A stretch of 64,000 nucleotides of DNA from Eucommia ulmoides (lineage: Eukaryota > Streptophyta > Magnoliopsida > Garryales > Eucommiaceae). Below the pieces are notes generated by a model that ran no database searches, was not told the origin of the DNA, and saw only the letters and a list, made by a program, of their open reading frames with translations. Where the stretch lies: assembly GCA_016647705.1 (NCBI GenBank), contig CM028326.1, positions 44,670,785 through 44,734,784 on the forward strand. The letters run 5' to 3'. Each line of letters opens with the position of its first letter. Position 1 is the first letter of the stretch. Both the position numbers and the translations under genes were made by a program. Shown here one piece after another: positions 33,685 to 45,662 of this stretch.

Positions 33685-34348
33685 TCTTAAAAATAACAAA
33701 AATATTTGCATTTCATATAGCTTGCATATTTATATTCTTATCTCTTATAAACTGCTATTAGGTTGTTACTGCGTAGAATAGTATAGTATTTATTGCTTTT
33801 ATTATGTTAAAAAAAAAAAATTCTAGTTGTAGTTTCATAATAGATAATATTACTATTTAAATCACGTTAAAAATACATAAAAAAAGGAAAAACTTTAAAA
33901 AAAGGAATTGTTTTGTTTAAGGAAATCAAAGAAAGTTACTCGAGTAATGTTTAACAGTGAATATTCATTTAGACTAAGGTACCGTTTATGGATGGGTGTC
34001 TTGGGGTGCATAAAACCTTCCTGAGCATAATCGATTCCTCAATTTTAAGAACATCTTTTGTAAATAGACCTAGTGAAGTCAAAACATGGGCCATTTCAAA
34101 GTAAATTTAATTTCCAAAACTCCTAGAGACCTAACACACCATTTAACCTTATTCTAGGTGGTGACTCCCTTTTTTAACATAAAATCTAGGCCCAATAAAT
34201 TTTTCAAAACCGACGGCTAGAAAAGCCCTTAAAAAACTATTTTCAAAATAAACGAATTTCGATGACTTAGAGAGGGGAGGAATGAAACTCGTTTCCTATT
34301 CTTCTCGATCACTATTTCTTCCACTATCAAAATTTGAGGTGTTTCAGC

Positions 34349-34368
34349 TGGCGACTTCGCTAGAGACC
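34349..34368 (+). promoter_or_regulatory. Primer binding site, copy B
   Basis: TGGCGACTTCGCTAGAGACC, two bases after the LTR end; same type as copies A and D. Confidence 0.8.
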
Positions 34369-35150
34369 TCATAAGAGGGTCAGGCGTAGTCGAAGTCTAA
34401 ATTTATATTCACGGTTAAATAAAAACCCGAGAAATATGACTTTTATTTTTAAATATAAATAATTCCCTTCCAAAAATAAATAATGAATAATCATAATAAA
34501 TAAATAAAAAATTAAAAAATAATAATATTATAATAATAAAATAATAATAATAATAAATAATAATGACAATAATACAATTTTTTCCCTATCTATATTAGCA
34601 TGCATGCATATTTACTGTTTACTACATTTATGTTACTGTCTTTCAATACTGTATTTTAAGTATTGTCTTTAATGTTCTTGCATTTCATTACTATATACTC
34701 TCTCTAACGCACTCATGCTCGCTTTGCATTACATATCGTATCAAAAACCAAAGTTGTAACCCTCTTAAGGATAGAGAGGACGGTAGTAGGAGTTGACGTC
34801 AGTGATTTCATCACACAAAACTAAGCCCTGAAAACCCTTAGGATAGAAAGAGGCATTGGTAGAAGCAAGGCCGGAGGGTCTCTCCCCCCGGGATCCAGCT
34901 ACGAAACTTGATTTGCTCAGACCACCAACCAACGATGGATGTTCCCCCGGGGAGGACGCCGAGGGTTTGAAGGTCTGGGAGCCGAAGCTTTTTAGGATGT
35001 ACTAGTAAAAAAGTCATAACCTTATATAGTGAGCCTGGGATAAAGGATAACCAAAACCCTGTTGTACTTAGGACACTATCTTGGAGAGAGACATGTACAT
35101 TGATGTCAGTATATAACTACCCTGAAATCTTGCAAAAGAGTACATCTAGG
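34369..35150 (+). mobile_element. Family-1 leader (5' UTR), copy B
   Basis: Colinear with 8294-9000 ('gagggtcaggcgtagtcgaagtcta', 'cctcttaaggatagagagg', 'ccctgttgtacttaggacac'). It contains an AAT-rich low-complexity stretch at about 34490-34570. It breaks off near 35.15 kb against minus-strand sequence of another element. Confidence 0.7.
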
Positions 35151-35170
35151 ACTAATAGATAACGGAATAG

Positions 35171-35452
35171 TCAATTGAGAATTCTCATGTTTTTCCTACG
35201 AGCCTGCTCATAGTATGGAATTGTATAAAAAAAAAATGACTGTTGAACAAGCCATAGGAAATGATAGAGAGAATCCTTATTATGACTATACGAGACTTTA
35301 TTAGACTTGGAAACTCCATTTTGTCCAGATTCCAATACTGCTTTAGTTTGAGGTCGATAATGACCAGGTGTTGATACAAGATTTCCATACTTCCAAATAA
35401 AAGTTTTAATTGAATCTATAAATATAAGGCACCTCGCCTGAGGGGTTGTCAT
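35171..35452 (-). other. Unassigned 93-codon frame at a junction
   Basis: An open minus-strand frame lies between the family-2-like gag start and the copy-B leader. Its residues (e.g. KYGNLVSTPGHYRPQ, QQSFFFYTIPYYEQARRK) match no retrotransposon domain I know, and no counterpart is visible after gag in the family-2 copy at 26.9 kb. It may be chance, or a captured or filler fragment at a truncation junction. Confidence 0.25.
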
Positions 35453-35868
35453 GTCAAAATCCTATTTGATTTATAAAAATTGGATGTAGCAATGACCCTC
35501 TCCGGGTGGATGAATATTTGGGCTGCGGGAGGGGCTGAACCTTCAGGTGGAGCCTGATAGATATGCCCCTGACTAGGGTATACTGGTGCTCCATAGGCAA
35601 AAGGATGAGGGCCCGTTTGGGGTCCACAATAGACCGATCCCGCGAAGTTCGGGCCAACATGGTTCGGATTCGGCACAGAGTTCTCCATCTCGGAAATTGG
35701 AGGGTTTTCATTTAGTGATTCAGTCATGGGAGTTCCACTAGAAAAGGGAACAGGGGCCTCCTGAGGCTGGCTAAGTTCATTGATCATTTCTCTCAGCATG
35801 TCAATGGTTTCGTGCATACGATCCATCTGGGCCCCACAGGGAGATTCGGGATTGCTTTCTGATGTCAT
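35449..35868 (-). pseudogene. Family-2-like gag N-terminus
   Basis: 139 codons open from a Met at 35868: MTSESNPESP, then METIDMLREMINELSQPQ-like text, SLNENPP, GPHPFAYGAPVYPSQG and IHPERVIA. It aligns with the plus-strand remnant at 26436-26780 and is better preserved, retaining the start codon. Low complexity and Pro/Gln-rich, as in Tat gag N-termini. The capsid domain is missing because similarity ends near 35470. Confidence 0.65.
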
Positions 35869-36411
35869 CCTGGAGTGAATCTGGGCCCGACTATGAGTGA
35901 AGACCGGACTTCGAATGGGGGGAACCAGAATTGTTTTTCTCGGACCAATTTTCCTGTCTCGTCATATTTTACAACAAACCCCTTTATTAGTCCACGTGGG
36001 TCTTAGGTAGCCTTAAAATCCATTCAAGTTTTAAGTTTTCAATTCCAATAGTGACAGATCAAAAGAGATAAAGATTTGTGAAAATTCTTTCGTTACTTAG
36101 TTGGTATTGGAAACTTTAAACTTGTTTGGTTTTTAAGGCTTCCTAAGACATCATTAATCCATTAAGTATGAAACTCCCATCTTGTATCATAGAATCCCAA
36201 GGGGATAATATGGATACAAGACGACCGTACTTGTGTTGGAAGGCTTACAACAATATAAAAGCCCAAGAGAGAAGAAATAAAATAAAAGAAATAAACATCA
36301 CAACTTATTTAAAAAAAAAAAAAAAAAGGAAAAAATAGCAAAATAAAATATAACATTCAGACATGAAATGGTAGGACTTATTTGGACATATTAGGCTCGA
36401 CCCTCTAATTT
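35869..36411 (-). mobile_element. Family-2-like leader (minus)
   Basis: The complement matches 25716-26400, including 'agagggtcgagcc' just after the primer site. It is noncoding. Confidence 0.6.
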
Positions 36412-36429
36412 TCCCTAACTGAGTCACCA
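36412..36429 (-). promoter_or_regulatory. Primer binding site, family-2-like minus element
   Basis: The minus strand reads CTGGTGACTCAGTTAGGG after the LTR end, a decayed TGGCGACTCCACTGGGGA-type site. Confidence 0.65.
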
Positions 36430-38212
36430 GCTGACGTGCCCCGATTTTTCAAAAAGGAAAAAATAATAAATAATAAATAAGCTTAAGGAGAGGGGATTTT
36501 TAAAGCGCCGGTTTTCCCAAAAAAATATACTTAGACCATTTTAAAAATAAGGAGTCGCCACCTAGCATTGGGTTTAAATGGTGTGCTAGGTCATCGAATT
36601 TTTAGAAAACAATTTAAAAGGCCTAAGTTAAAAATTGAATCAAAAAGAAAAAACACGATCAAACCAAAGATTCATTTAAAGGCTCGGGGGTCGTTTACGC
36701 TCGAGGAAGGTGTTAGCAACCTCAAGACGCCTATCTGAAAATGGTACCTTATGTCCAATTAGTTTAGTCCTAGTGTTTTATTTTATTTTGAAATCATTCA
36801 CTTCTTATGAAATCCTTTTGGTATTTTTCACAAATAAGGTGAGACAAGTTTTTGGATTTTTTGGGAGTGTTCCACCGATATAACATCTTATCGAATATTA
36901 AGGATTCGACACGGATGGTCCCCGGGGGGGTTTCGGTATGTCTCCGACATATTTCTTTAATTTAAATAGGCAAACTAAAATTGATACATGAGATTTGGAA
37001 ATATGAATGCAAAACTAACACCTAAATAAGTTTTATTTTTTATTCAAGAGTGACTAAAAAAAACTAAATGATTTAATTTAAATATGTCAATGCAAAATAA
37101 TATGAATACGGGAATCGAAAAAGGAATACTATGTGAATTAATGTGATTATGCGTGACAATGATTTAATTAAAAAATAGAAGTGGTGCACGTGTCATGACT
37201 AGATGTGAAAAAGTAGCGTGGATTCGTAAAAAAAATAAAAATAAAAACTATATGTATGAAAAGTGTAAGTGGTGAAAGTATCATAAACATGCCGTTTAAA
37301 TTATACAAGAAATAAACATGCTAAGTGGATGCCAAAAAAAAAAAATCTACTTTGAGTTTGCTTGATTAATTTAAAGAAACCCGTTTTCAAATTCTCTCAA
37401 ATTCTATGGATAAGAGAATCGAGGGAGGTTCGCGAAAATAATTTAGTTGAAATTAATTTTTTCGATACTTAAAAGAAATCCCACGAAAATTTATCGAGGG
37501 AAGAGATTTCCTAAAACCATTCGTTTCTAAATTCCACTCGAGTCGGGGAATGGAAACGAGGTCACGAAAAACTCTCCCATGATTTATCGAATCGTCGGAG
37601 TCAACTTAAGGTTCATAAGGATTAATTTCTACAAATAAAAGATTTTATTATTTTATTTTTTTTGGATTTTTTATTTTTATTTTTTAGGATTTTCATAACA
37701 AGAATAAATCAAATAAATAAATAAAAAATACAGAAAAATAAATAATGAAAACATCCTTCACCTAACGATCAGGGTTAAGTTTAAGCACGAGAAACCCACC
37801 CCGACGTTTTCATCGGATCATCGGACGACCTTTCTTTTTTTGAGTTTTTATTTATGAATTTGTAAATAAAATAAAATAAAAATGCAAAAAGTAAAAAAAA
37901 AAAAATACAGCGATATGGGTGTCCTCTTCTAAACGCTCAAAGGTTCAGATTGAGATTGAGGAACCTCGTCCCGGCTTTTTTCCTCGAGTCATCGGACTAC
38001 TAAAAGGAATAAAGTTTGCAAGAATTTAAACTATAGAAATATTTAAATAAACTGAAAAATAAAATAAAAACATACCTGTTCTAGCCCAAGAATCCTGATA
38101 CTCGGGCTTTTTCTCTCTTGTAGACGGCTTCCTGAAAAGGTGTTTGGGAATCACTATTCTAGGGGGTAGCTCCTTTCAATTTTTGAATGAATAAACCAGG
38201 AGGAAAATGTCC

Positions 38213-38220
38213 TATTTATA
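38213..38220 (-). promoter_or_regulatory. LTR TATA box (minus)
   Basis: TATAAATA on the minus strand, followed by GGACATTTTCCTCCTGG; about 680 bp into the LTR. Confidence 0.55.
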
Positions 38221-38587
38221 GGAGAAGATCGGGCATGAAAAACACTTTAGGAAACCCTAAAACTAGATCTGGCCACCAAACCCAGTCTAAATTAGACTGG
38301 GAAAGGGTAAAACAGTAAAAAAAGCATAAAAAGAGAAAATTCTAAGCCTCTGCACGTGCCCTGTCCATCGCCTCCAATCAGCGACACGTGGCCAAGGCCC
38401 ATTGGTCCTCTTCTTCTCTTTCACATGTACCCATATACACATGTGGCTGGTCAATGGGCCCTACCCACATTTGTCTTTTCTATTTCTTTCTCACATGCAC
38501 ACACACAAGTTTGGTAGACAAAAGGCCCACAAGTTCACTCACACACATACATGCTAACGTGGCGGTGGGCCCTCCTCCATCTTTAAC

Positions 38588-38668
38588 TTTCTCTCTCTCT
38601 CTCTCTGTGTGTCTCTTCTCTCACTCTCACGACTTCTCTCTCTCTCTCTTCTCTTCTCTCACTCTCTC
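38588..38668. repeat. CT-rich low-complexity tract
   Basis: Runs of CT interrupted by GTGT and TTCT; it creates a spurious 126-codon Ser/Leu-rich frame at 38388-38768. Confidence 0.8.
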
Positions 38669-38929
38669 AAGTTTTAGAGCCAAAAGATGTCCCACTCCTT
38701 TTCCCCTTTTCATTTCACTCCCTATTTTCTCATTCTTTCAATTTCAAAACTCATTTCTTTCTCTTTGAATTTCACCCCCTTTTATTTATTTCATTTTTTT
38801 TAACAAATAAAACAAAATTAATTAAAACAAATTCCGCTATAAAATGAAGCATAATTATTTTTATTTTTGTAGGACGGTCAAAATGTCGTGTCTACAAAAC
38901 TCCTGCAGCAACTTTACCAATCTCAGTAG

Positions 38930-40902
38930 AACCTTGTAACCCCTGTTCAAACCCTAAACCCATTGGAACCAACAACCAACCATTAGCCCTCCAATTCCCA
39001 AGGCCCTAGCCCAGTTACTAGAGAAACAATCCCTATTGAACCTCAGCCAAAAGTCACTCTGACTGTGACTCAAACCCACATTTAAGAAGTATTGCTCCTA
39101 AGGCCCTAGCCCAGAGGTGAAAGAACAATTTGAGAAGACATCCCTACTGAAAGAAAAACTATTGAAAATGGAAAAACAACTCCAAGAAGTAAAGAAGGGA
39201 GAATTTGGAACCAATGCTCGATATCTTGACCTATCTTCTATACCTCAAGTAAAGTTCCCCGACAACTTTGTTATGCCCACATTCAAGAAGCGCGACTGAT
39301 CAGGGTGCCCAGACTAGCAGATCCAACAACTGTTGATGGACCTGCCGCTCGTTGGTACTCGACAATAGAACATTCGAAGGTAAAGACGTTCCTTGACATA
39401 ATTAAGGTTTTCTATGAGTAGTACGACTACAATCAGGAAGTGTCATCGAATAAGATTTCTCTCCAAACCTTGACTAAGAAGAGTGGGAAAAGATTTTGGG
39501 AATATGTTGTACGATGGAGGGATAGAGCTGTACAAAGTAGTACAGCCAGTGAAAGAGGTCAAGATGGTCCAAATGTTCATTCCAGACTTAGCCTCACCCT
39601 TACTACGAGCCTTTATTGAATACACTGAATGTCCTATTTTCCAACGTGATCCTTCGAGGGGAATATATTGAAGAAAGTGTTAGGACACACAGAATTCAGA
39701 AGCCAACTGAGCACGAACATAAAAGAGCAACACCTAAGAAGACAGACACTGAACTGTCAATAGTAGGCCAAGGTCAAAGAAACCAGTAGAACTTCCAGCC
39801 TCAGTATAAACCTCAATAGCCTAATCCCCCCAAATTTGAAAATCAAGTCTTCTAAAAGCGACCACCTCAATATGCACCACTACCTTAATTCGCACTACCA
39901 CCTCAATTCACACCACTACCTTAGGTTACACCTCTACCTTAGCTTATATCACCACCTCAATTCACACTGTTGCCTTAATTTGCTTATTTTCCAGATCCAG
40001 CATATAACCTGTATCCGTATAAACCCCTCTAAAAAACTCCACCACGACCTCCAAACACATTCAACTACCAACAAAATTACAAACCCAATCCGCCATATAG
40101 AGAACCAAGGTAATATACCCCTCTCATTATAACCCTTCCTAGGAGACGAGTGTGTTAAAAAGAAAAATATTGAACCTATAACCCCAAAACGCCAAAACAT
40201 CCATAGCCTATACTATAATCCAAACAAATTTGGCACTTATCATTCTGGAGCACCAGGTCACCCTACTGACAATTGTAACACTCTGAGAAATAAGGTAGAG
40301 GATCTTATATAAGCCAATATGATATGTTTCCCAAAATAATGAGAGACATCTCAGCCTAATAGTTAGCAAAATCCATTGCCCAAGCATGATAACTCAGTTC
40401 CAACTGTCAACATGGTCGGACAAGATTGGGGGACTAATTTGAGCAACTATACTAGGGTATAGAAAATTGATCCCAAATCACTCGAAGCAATATAGATAGC
40501 AGGCAGAAAGTTTCCTAAAGCCTATTGGATAGATATATCGGTCTCGACTTCAGGAATGAATGATAGACCTATATCTCCTACAAGCTGGGGAAGTGAATTT
40601 GAGGAGGAAAATAAAAAAGGAAAGGGACCAATGATAGATGAGAGTCCAAAATTAATAGGTGGAGACGGAAGAACCTCTAAAGGAAGAAAAGAGTTAGACT
40701 AGATGTGCGGAGAAATTGACACGTTGAACAAGAATATCACCAATATAAGCATTGTAGTTGAACATGTCTTGAACGTATATCAACCACCCTAGAAAAAGAC
40801 TCCAAGAAATGAAGCGTTGCCACCGCCTAAGAATAGATTTAACCTCAATTACCCAAGTCAGGATATGATGAGGATGAATCTAACCAAGCCTTGGAAACCT
40901 GG
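38930..40902 (+). pseudogene. Tat/Ogre-type gag remnant, probably of copy B
   Basis: Readable parts in order: a coiled KEKLLKMEKQLQEVKK stretch at 39117-39299 ending IPQVKFPDNFVMPTF; capsid at 39330-39640 (ARWYSTIE, FLDIIKVFYE-YDYNQE, LQTLTKKSGKRFWEY, VRWRDRAVQ), with the next frame giving VKEVKMVQMFIPDL; a Pro/Leu-rich tail with PPQYAPLP-like repeats at 39846-40130; and the zinc-knuckle-like YHSGAPGHPTDNC with LRNKVEDLI at 40238-40310. This order is typical of Tat gag. Many stops and shifts are present. It is cut at 40903 by a minus-strand LTR. Confidence 0.75.
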
Positions 40903-41522
40903 TGACGCACCCCGAATGTTTATACCAGAAGAAGTAGAGAATCAGGAAGAGGATGAAAATAAGTTTCATCCCTTCCTCTCTAAGTCTTCCAAATCTATTC
41001 ATTTTTTAAATGGTTTTTCAAGGGTTTTTCTTGGCGTTGGTTTTGAAAAACCTCTTGGGCCAAATATTTTGTTAAAAATGGAGTCGCCACCAAGCATAGG
41101 GTTAAATGGTGGGCTAGGTCACTAGGATTTTTGGAAATTCATTTTTCCTTTTAAAATAGCCCGTGTTTTGACTTCCATAGGTCTATTTACCGAACATATT
41201 CTTTAAGTTCGGGAGTTGGTTATGCTTGGGAAAGGTTTTATGCACCCCAAGACACCCGTCCATAAACAGTAGCTTGGTCTAAATAGATATTCACTATTAA
41301 ACACTATCTAAATAGTTTTCTTTGATTACTTAAACAAAAATAATTCTATTTTTAAAAGTTTTTCGTCTTTTCATGTTATTTTGCATGATATAATGGATAG
41401 CAGGTAAATACTATAGCTAATACTAGTCAACGACACCCAATAATATTTTATATATAGACAAAAATGTAAATATGCAAGTTATACTAAATGAAATGCAAAC
41501 TAAGACTAAATTGTTTGGATAT

Positions 41523-41803
41523 GCGACCGAAGCCACACATGGGTTGCATACATATCTCAAATAGGAATCAGGTATTTATGTAGTTTGTTCTGGTTAGGAT
41601 AAAAACTATTTTTTATTGTTTATGGTGACCGAACCCATATCATGTGGTGCCTACGTACTTTGGGTTGTTACTGAAGATCAGGTCAAACGTAGTTCATTTT
41701 TGTTAGGTTAAGGTATATGATTTGCTATTAAAGGTGTGACTGAACCCTTATGGGTTGCCTACATACTTTGGGTAGTTACCAAAGATCAAGTTAAATGTAG
41801 TTC
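41523..41803 (-). repeat. Hairpin cassette, three tandem units in LTR C
   Basis: Minus-strand units at 41523-41590, 41624-41695 and 41734-41803. The third has CTACAT/ATGTAG, a clean double change from CTACGT/ACGTAG, with CTTTGG/CCAAAG and AACCC/GGGTT. The second has CTACGT/ACGTAG and TGACC/GGTCA but a weakened inner stem. The first has TACAT/ATGTA. Confidence 0.75.
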
Positions 41804-42273
41804 ATTCTTTTACATTTGAAAGTAGGGACAGGTTTAGTTAAAGACTGGTTTGGTTTTAATAATAAAACCAGTTGGTTTTAGTTGATTTTGGTTGTGAACA
41901 ACCTGAATCACAACCTTAGTTAGTTATTAACTGTTTGAAATTGTGAACAATCTAAATCACAACCTTAATTATGTTTATTGTTAATTGTTTTTAAGTCGTG
42001 AACAACCTAAATCACAACATGATATGTATATAATACTTTTTGATTTTGTCAAGAACACCTTAAGAAAACTCTTTTGTTTTGATTAGTTAGTGTTAGTGTG
42101 TGATTTTTTAGTTGAAAAAGGAAAATAAATATCATAAATTTATGCTAGTCCTACTCGTAACTAAGGAAAATTGGAAGGTTTCTAAAGAAAAATCACACAT
42201 ATCCCCGAAGGAATAAAGACCCTTCATTTATCCTAAGTTCTTAGCGATAAGGGTCTATTGGTGTAGTAATAAG

Positions 42274-42275
<2 letters not shown>

Positions 42276-42309
<34 letters not shown>
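42276..42309. repeat. (AC)n microsatellite
   Basis: About 17 AC units in LTR C, at the position of the TA/CA tract of LTR B. Confidence 0.9.
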
Positions 42310-42315
<6 letters not shown>

Positions 42316-42526
42316 GGTACCAGTTCACAAGCCAACCTGACTGTAATCTTGACGACCAACCTGGCTGTGATCTTAATGTTTAGCAGAAAGTAAATCTGTT
42401 TATTAGTAGTTGTATAGTTAGTATTAACATTTAGTAAAGAGTTGGTGTAAAGTTTTTGAGAGAATCGAAGAGAGTATGTACAACTCGTAGTGTGATTGAA
42501 GTTTTATTTGAATCTTCACATGATGT

Positions 42527-42950
42527 TCTCGGATGATTTGAGTCCTCACATATTCTTAACTCATTCTCGGACATTCTTGAGATGCTTGGAATGGTTTTGT
42601 ATGATTTGAACATAGTTTGACTATTATAGTTGAAACTTATGTGTGTGTTTGGTTGTTTTGACAAAATCAAGTGTTCGTTTGGTTGTTATGACAAAATTAA
42701 GATCACTTTTGGTAACCATTCCCATCCCATATTCTTAACTCGTTCTCAGATGATTTGAGTCCTTACATATTCTTAACTCGTTCTCGAACATTCTTGAGAT
42801 GCTTGGAATGGTTTTGTATGATTTGAACATGGTTCGACTGTTATAGTTAAAAATTATGTGTGTGTTTGGTTGTTTTGACAAATTCAAGTGTTTGATTGGT
42901 TGTTATGACAAAATTAAGATCGTTTTTGGTAACCATTCCCATCCCATCCC
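42527..42950. repeat. ~215-bp tandem duplication with transposon end
   Basis: 42527-42730 is repeated at 42731-42950 ('ttcttgagatgcttggaatggttttgtatgatttgaaca' and surroundings, quoted in part). The first copy ends with the first 28 or so bases of the adjacent PIF/Harbinger-type element (TTAAGATCACTTTTGGTAACC), so the duplication happened after that insertion. Confidence 0.8.
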
Positions 42951-43876
42951 ATTCCCAGATTTTTGGGATTTCTGTTTGGGCATAGCTTTGGGTAAAACTA
43001 TTTATTATCCATCCCATCCCAAAAACTAGAATTCATTCCCAAAATTGTGAAGGCCACGAGAAACAAAAAAAATTTGTTTCTCATAATTCCCATCCCATTC
43101 CCAAACCAAAAATAGACACGACCATCATTATTTGCATTGTTAAAATGAGCCCTCCTTCAACTTTTTTTAGCTCCATTTTTTTTTCTATTTCTTTTTCCAT
43201 TTTGTGAAGATGGCCATCATCTTCTTTATGGTTGCAGTAGTAGTCATCGTTTATCTTCTTCTTCAATGATGTCTTCATCGCCATTACTATGGTTGCTGCA
43301 GTCGTCATTGCTCGATCTCTATCTCCATCGTTGGGTTTAGAGTTCACGATGAAATCAATTTCGTTGCTCGATCTCCTTCTTCATCTTCTGTCGCCATTGG
43401 AATCGATTTCAATTTCGTTGTCCATCGTTAGTCGTTCGTCATCACTAGCATCGATTTTAATTTCATCGTTTGTCAATTTCGATTCCATCGTCCGTCGTTC
43501 ATTGCTCGTCCTTCCCTAGAAATCAATTCCTATTTCCTCGATTTTTATTTAGGGTTTACGAAAATTGATTTCAATTAAGGGGATGAAATTTATTTCTATT
43601 TCATCGATTTCGATTGGGGATTAGGATTTCAATTTCAATTTCGATTGATGTTTAGGATTCGATTGCTTGATGATTTCTTGATTGTAGTTTAGGGTTTGTT
43701 CTTGATTTCTAGGATAATATCATTACCAAACGCGATTCTGTTCCTAGAACCCAAAAATAAAATTGTCATTACCAAATGCGATTCTGCTCCCAAGAAAAAA
43801 ACAAAGTTCTCATCACATCCTATCCCATCCCATCCCACTTGAAAGGGATGGGATGAAAACAGTTACCAAATAGGGG
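42917..43876. mobile_element. PIF/Harbinger-type non-autonomous element
   Basis: 960 bp flanked by TTA on both sides (42914-42916, 43877-43879). Terminal inverted repeats share TTTGGTAAC and then CATCCCATCCC (the right end reads CCCCTATTTGGTAACTG in complement). Related LTRs have the uninterrupted target AAAATTAAGTGTTTG, which supports the insertion. A TTA duplication and GGTAAC ends fit PIF/Harbinger. The interior is TCx-repeat-rich with stretches around 'catcgttt' and lacks any transposase; its open frames (43081-43347, 43289-43519) are low-complexity. Confidence 0.7.
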
Positions 43877-44583
43877 TTAAGTGTTTGTTTGGTTGTTTTT
43901 GGGTTTTATGTGTTATGTACATGAAATTAAAGTGTGTTAACTACATGGTTATCCTACGTACAAGCAACACATAAAAGTTTACATCAAGATCATCGTTTTT
44001 TTTTTTTTTTTTTTTTTAAGAAACATGCCTACTTAGTGGATGTAGTCTTCCCTAAGTGATTATCTCTTTTTCTTCCTTGATCTTCTTGGTAAGAAGTTGA
44101 TCAGTGATCGTCGATCCATTGAGTTCTTAGCCAAGAACCTTAAGAACACCCTACTTAGGGGATGTGATCGTCCCTATGTATCTATATCATTTTCTTCCTT
44201 GATCATCTTCGCTCGGTATTGATCGATGGTCATCGTTCTTCTGAGTTCTTGCTCCAAGAACCTCATGAACAACTTCCAGGATCAAATTTAAGTAGAATAA
44301 CTGTAAGACCCCGATCTTTGATATACGTATAATTTTACTCGTATTTCAAAATATTTCGGATATAACGGGGGTAGATTTTGTCAACTATTGTATGATTTAA
44401 AAATTTAGGGGTCAAATTATAATTTTTATACACATTAAAATTGAGAATGGGTTTAATTAATTTCCTAACTAAAAAGAAGGGGGGCTTAGTGTAATTAAAA
44501 CAAAGATATATATATATATATAAGATCGTGTGCCGTGATCTCAGCTGAAGGATCAAGAAAATGGAAGAGGGAAGTCGGTGGCT

Positions 44584-44584
<1 letters not shown>

Positions 44585-44636
<52 letters not shown>
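44585..44636. repeat. (TA)n microsatellite
   Basis: About 25 TA units in the 5' LTR; the 3' LTR has only about 8 at 51004-51020, showing post-insertion length change. Confidence 0.9.
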
Positions 44637-44639
<3 letters not shown>

Positions 44640-45662
44640 CACAATTATACACACGCAAGAGAAGGGAGAAGCAGACATAGAGAAAATGAAATAGAAAAAG
44701 AAAAAAAAACAGAGAGAAAGTAGCGTCGGCGGTGGGTTTGTGGGTCTCGTCAGTGTGCGTCCGTTCGTCCGGCGATGTGGGTGTCGGTAGGTTGTCGATC
44801 GTCAGTGATGTCGGTGGTGTGATGCTTGTTCGTCGGCAATTTTGTGGGTTGCCGGTGATGCGCCATTCAGTCCGATGGGAATATGTGTGTGATCGTTGTT
44901 GATCGGTCTGGTTGTATAGGTGGGAGTTGTGAACATCGTTCGTGTTCAGGTGCGTTCTGGTTGTCCGGTCCAAAGGTGAGGGTGTATGTTTCGTGGGTGT
45001 TGCCGTCGGTCGGTTTAGTCGGTGAGTGGGTGCCTGTCCGGTGGTGTGTGCGCGTCGAAGAGGTTGCGGGGGTGTGTGCTCGGTTGTTCGCTGTCGGTGT
45101 GTGCGTGTATTTGTCCCCGTCGTTCGGCATGGGTATGGGTGTGTGGGCTGTCCCGTGATCGCCGATGGTAAGGTTGAGTGTGTGTGTGTGTGGCGGCGGC
45201 TGCTGAAATCAGAAATAGTAGATGCAAACAGAGAAGGAAGAAGAAGAAAAGGAAAAAAAAAAAAAAAAAAGAGAAAAAGAGAGGAAGAAAAAGGAAAAAA
45301 ATACGCAAACCACCCCAGTAGAATCCAAAAACCCAATTCACGGCTGGCGGGAGATTTGGAATTAGTTCGCAGGAACCGGAGTACCAATAGGGAATATGCA
45401 GTTAAAGTTTTCGAAAACGGATAATTAGGTGAGTGTACTGTCTTCTTACCAAACTATTTTCTATGTATATATATGATGACATATGTGTTTACTTACACTG
45501 TACGATTTCATAAATGATATGGATCAAGCAGGTTTTTGGGGTGAGTTGGTAAAATGAACTTCCGGGGAACTATGTTGGTTTCTAAAAAGAAGGATTAAAA
45601 ATAATTTTTGTTGGATATGGGTGGTACTTTTAAAAAGGAGAGTGAAAAACATGATTTTGGAA

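Larger units (their letters stand above)
30729..34346 (+). mobile_element. Family-1 Tat/Ogre-like LTR, copy B
   Basis: 3618 bp, TGTAGACACCACATTTTG...GAGGTGTTTCA, colinear with copy A. It is inserted in the family-2 RT remnant and followed by a primer site and leader, so it is a 5' LTR. It has a TATA box at 32221, an alternating TA/CA microsatellite at 33046-33078 and a cassette triplet at 33405-33684. Many substitutions against copy A show both are old. Confidence 0.85.
36432..38896 (-). mobile_element. Family-2-like Tat LTR (minus, 5' LTR)
   Basis: 2465 bp; on the minus strand TGTAGACACGACATTTTG...GGGGCACGTCA. The last 450 bp match the family-2 LTR end closely (AAGGTACCATTTTC, ACACCTTCC, CACACCATTTAAACCC, GGTGGCGACTCC), while the U3 part differs and includes a CT-rich tract. 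The element is truncated in its interior and lacks a 3' LTR. It separates the copy-B leader from the copy-B gag. Confidence 0.8.

Noticed and set aside
38388..38768. 126-codon plus-strand frame rich in Ser and Leu
   Set aside because: It is produced by the CT-rich tract in U3 of the minus-strand family-2-like LTR. No domain or codon signal is visible.
43081..43519. Open frames on both strands in the PIF/Harbinger-type element
   Set aside because: They reflect TCx/GAx-rich low-complexity sequence. No DDE transposase or Myb-like motif is present.
44335..45387. Longest open frame in the window (350 codons, minus strand)
   Set aside because: It lies antisense in the Tekay-like LTR, starts in U3, crosses a TA microsatellite and GT/CT-rich sequence, and translates to low-complexity Thr/His/Phe text. 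The same LTR at 50.9-51.7 kb breaks the frame.
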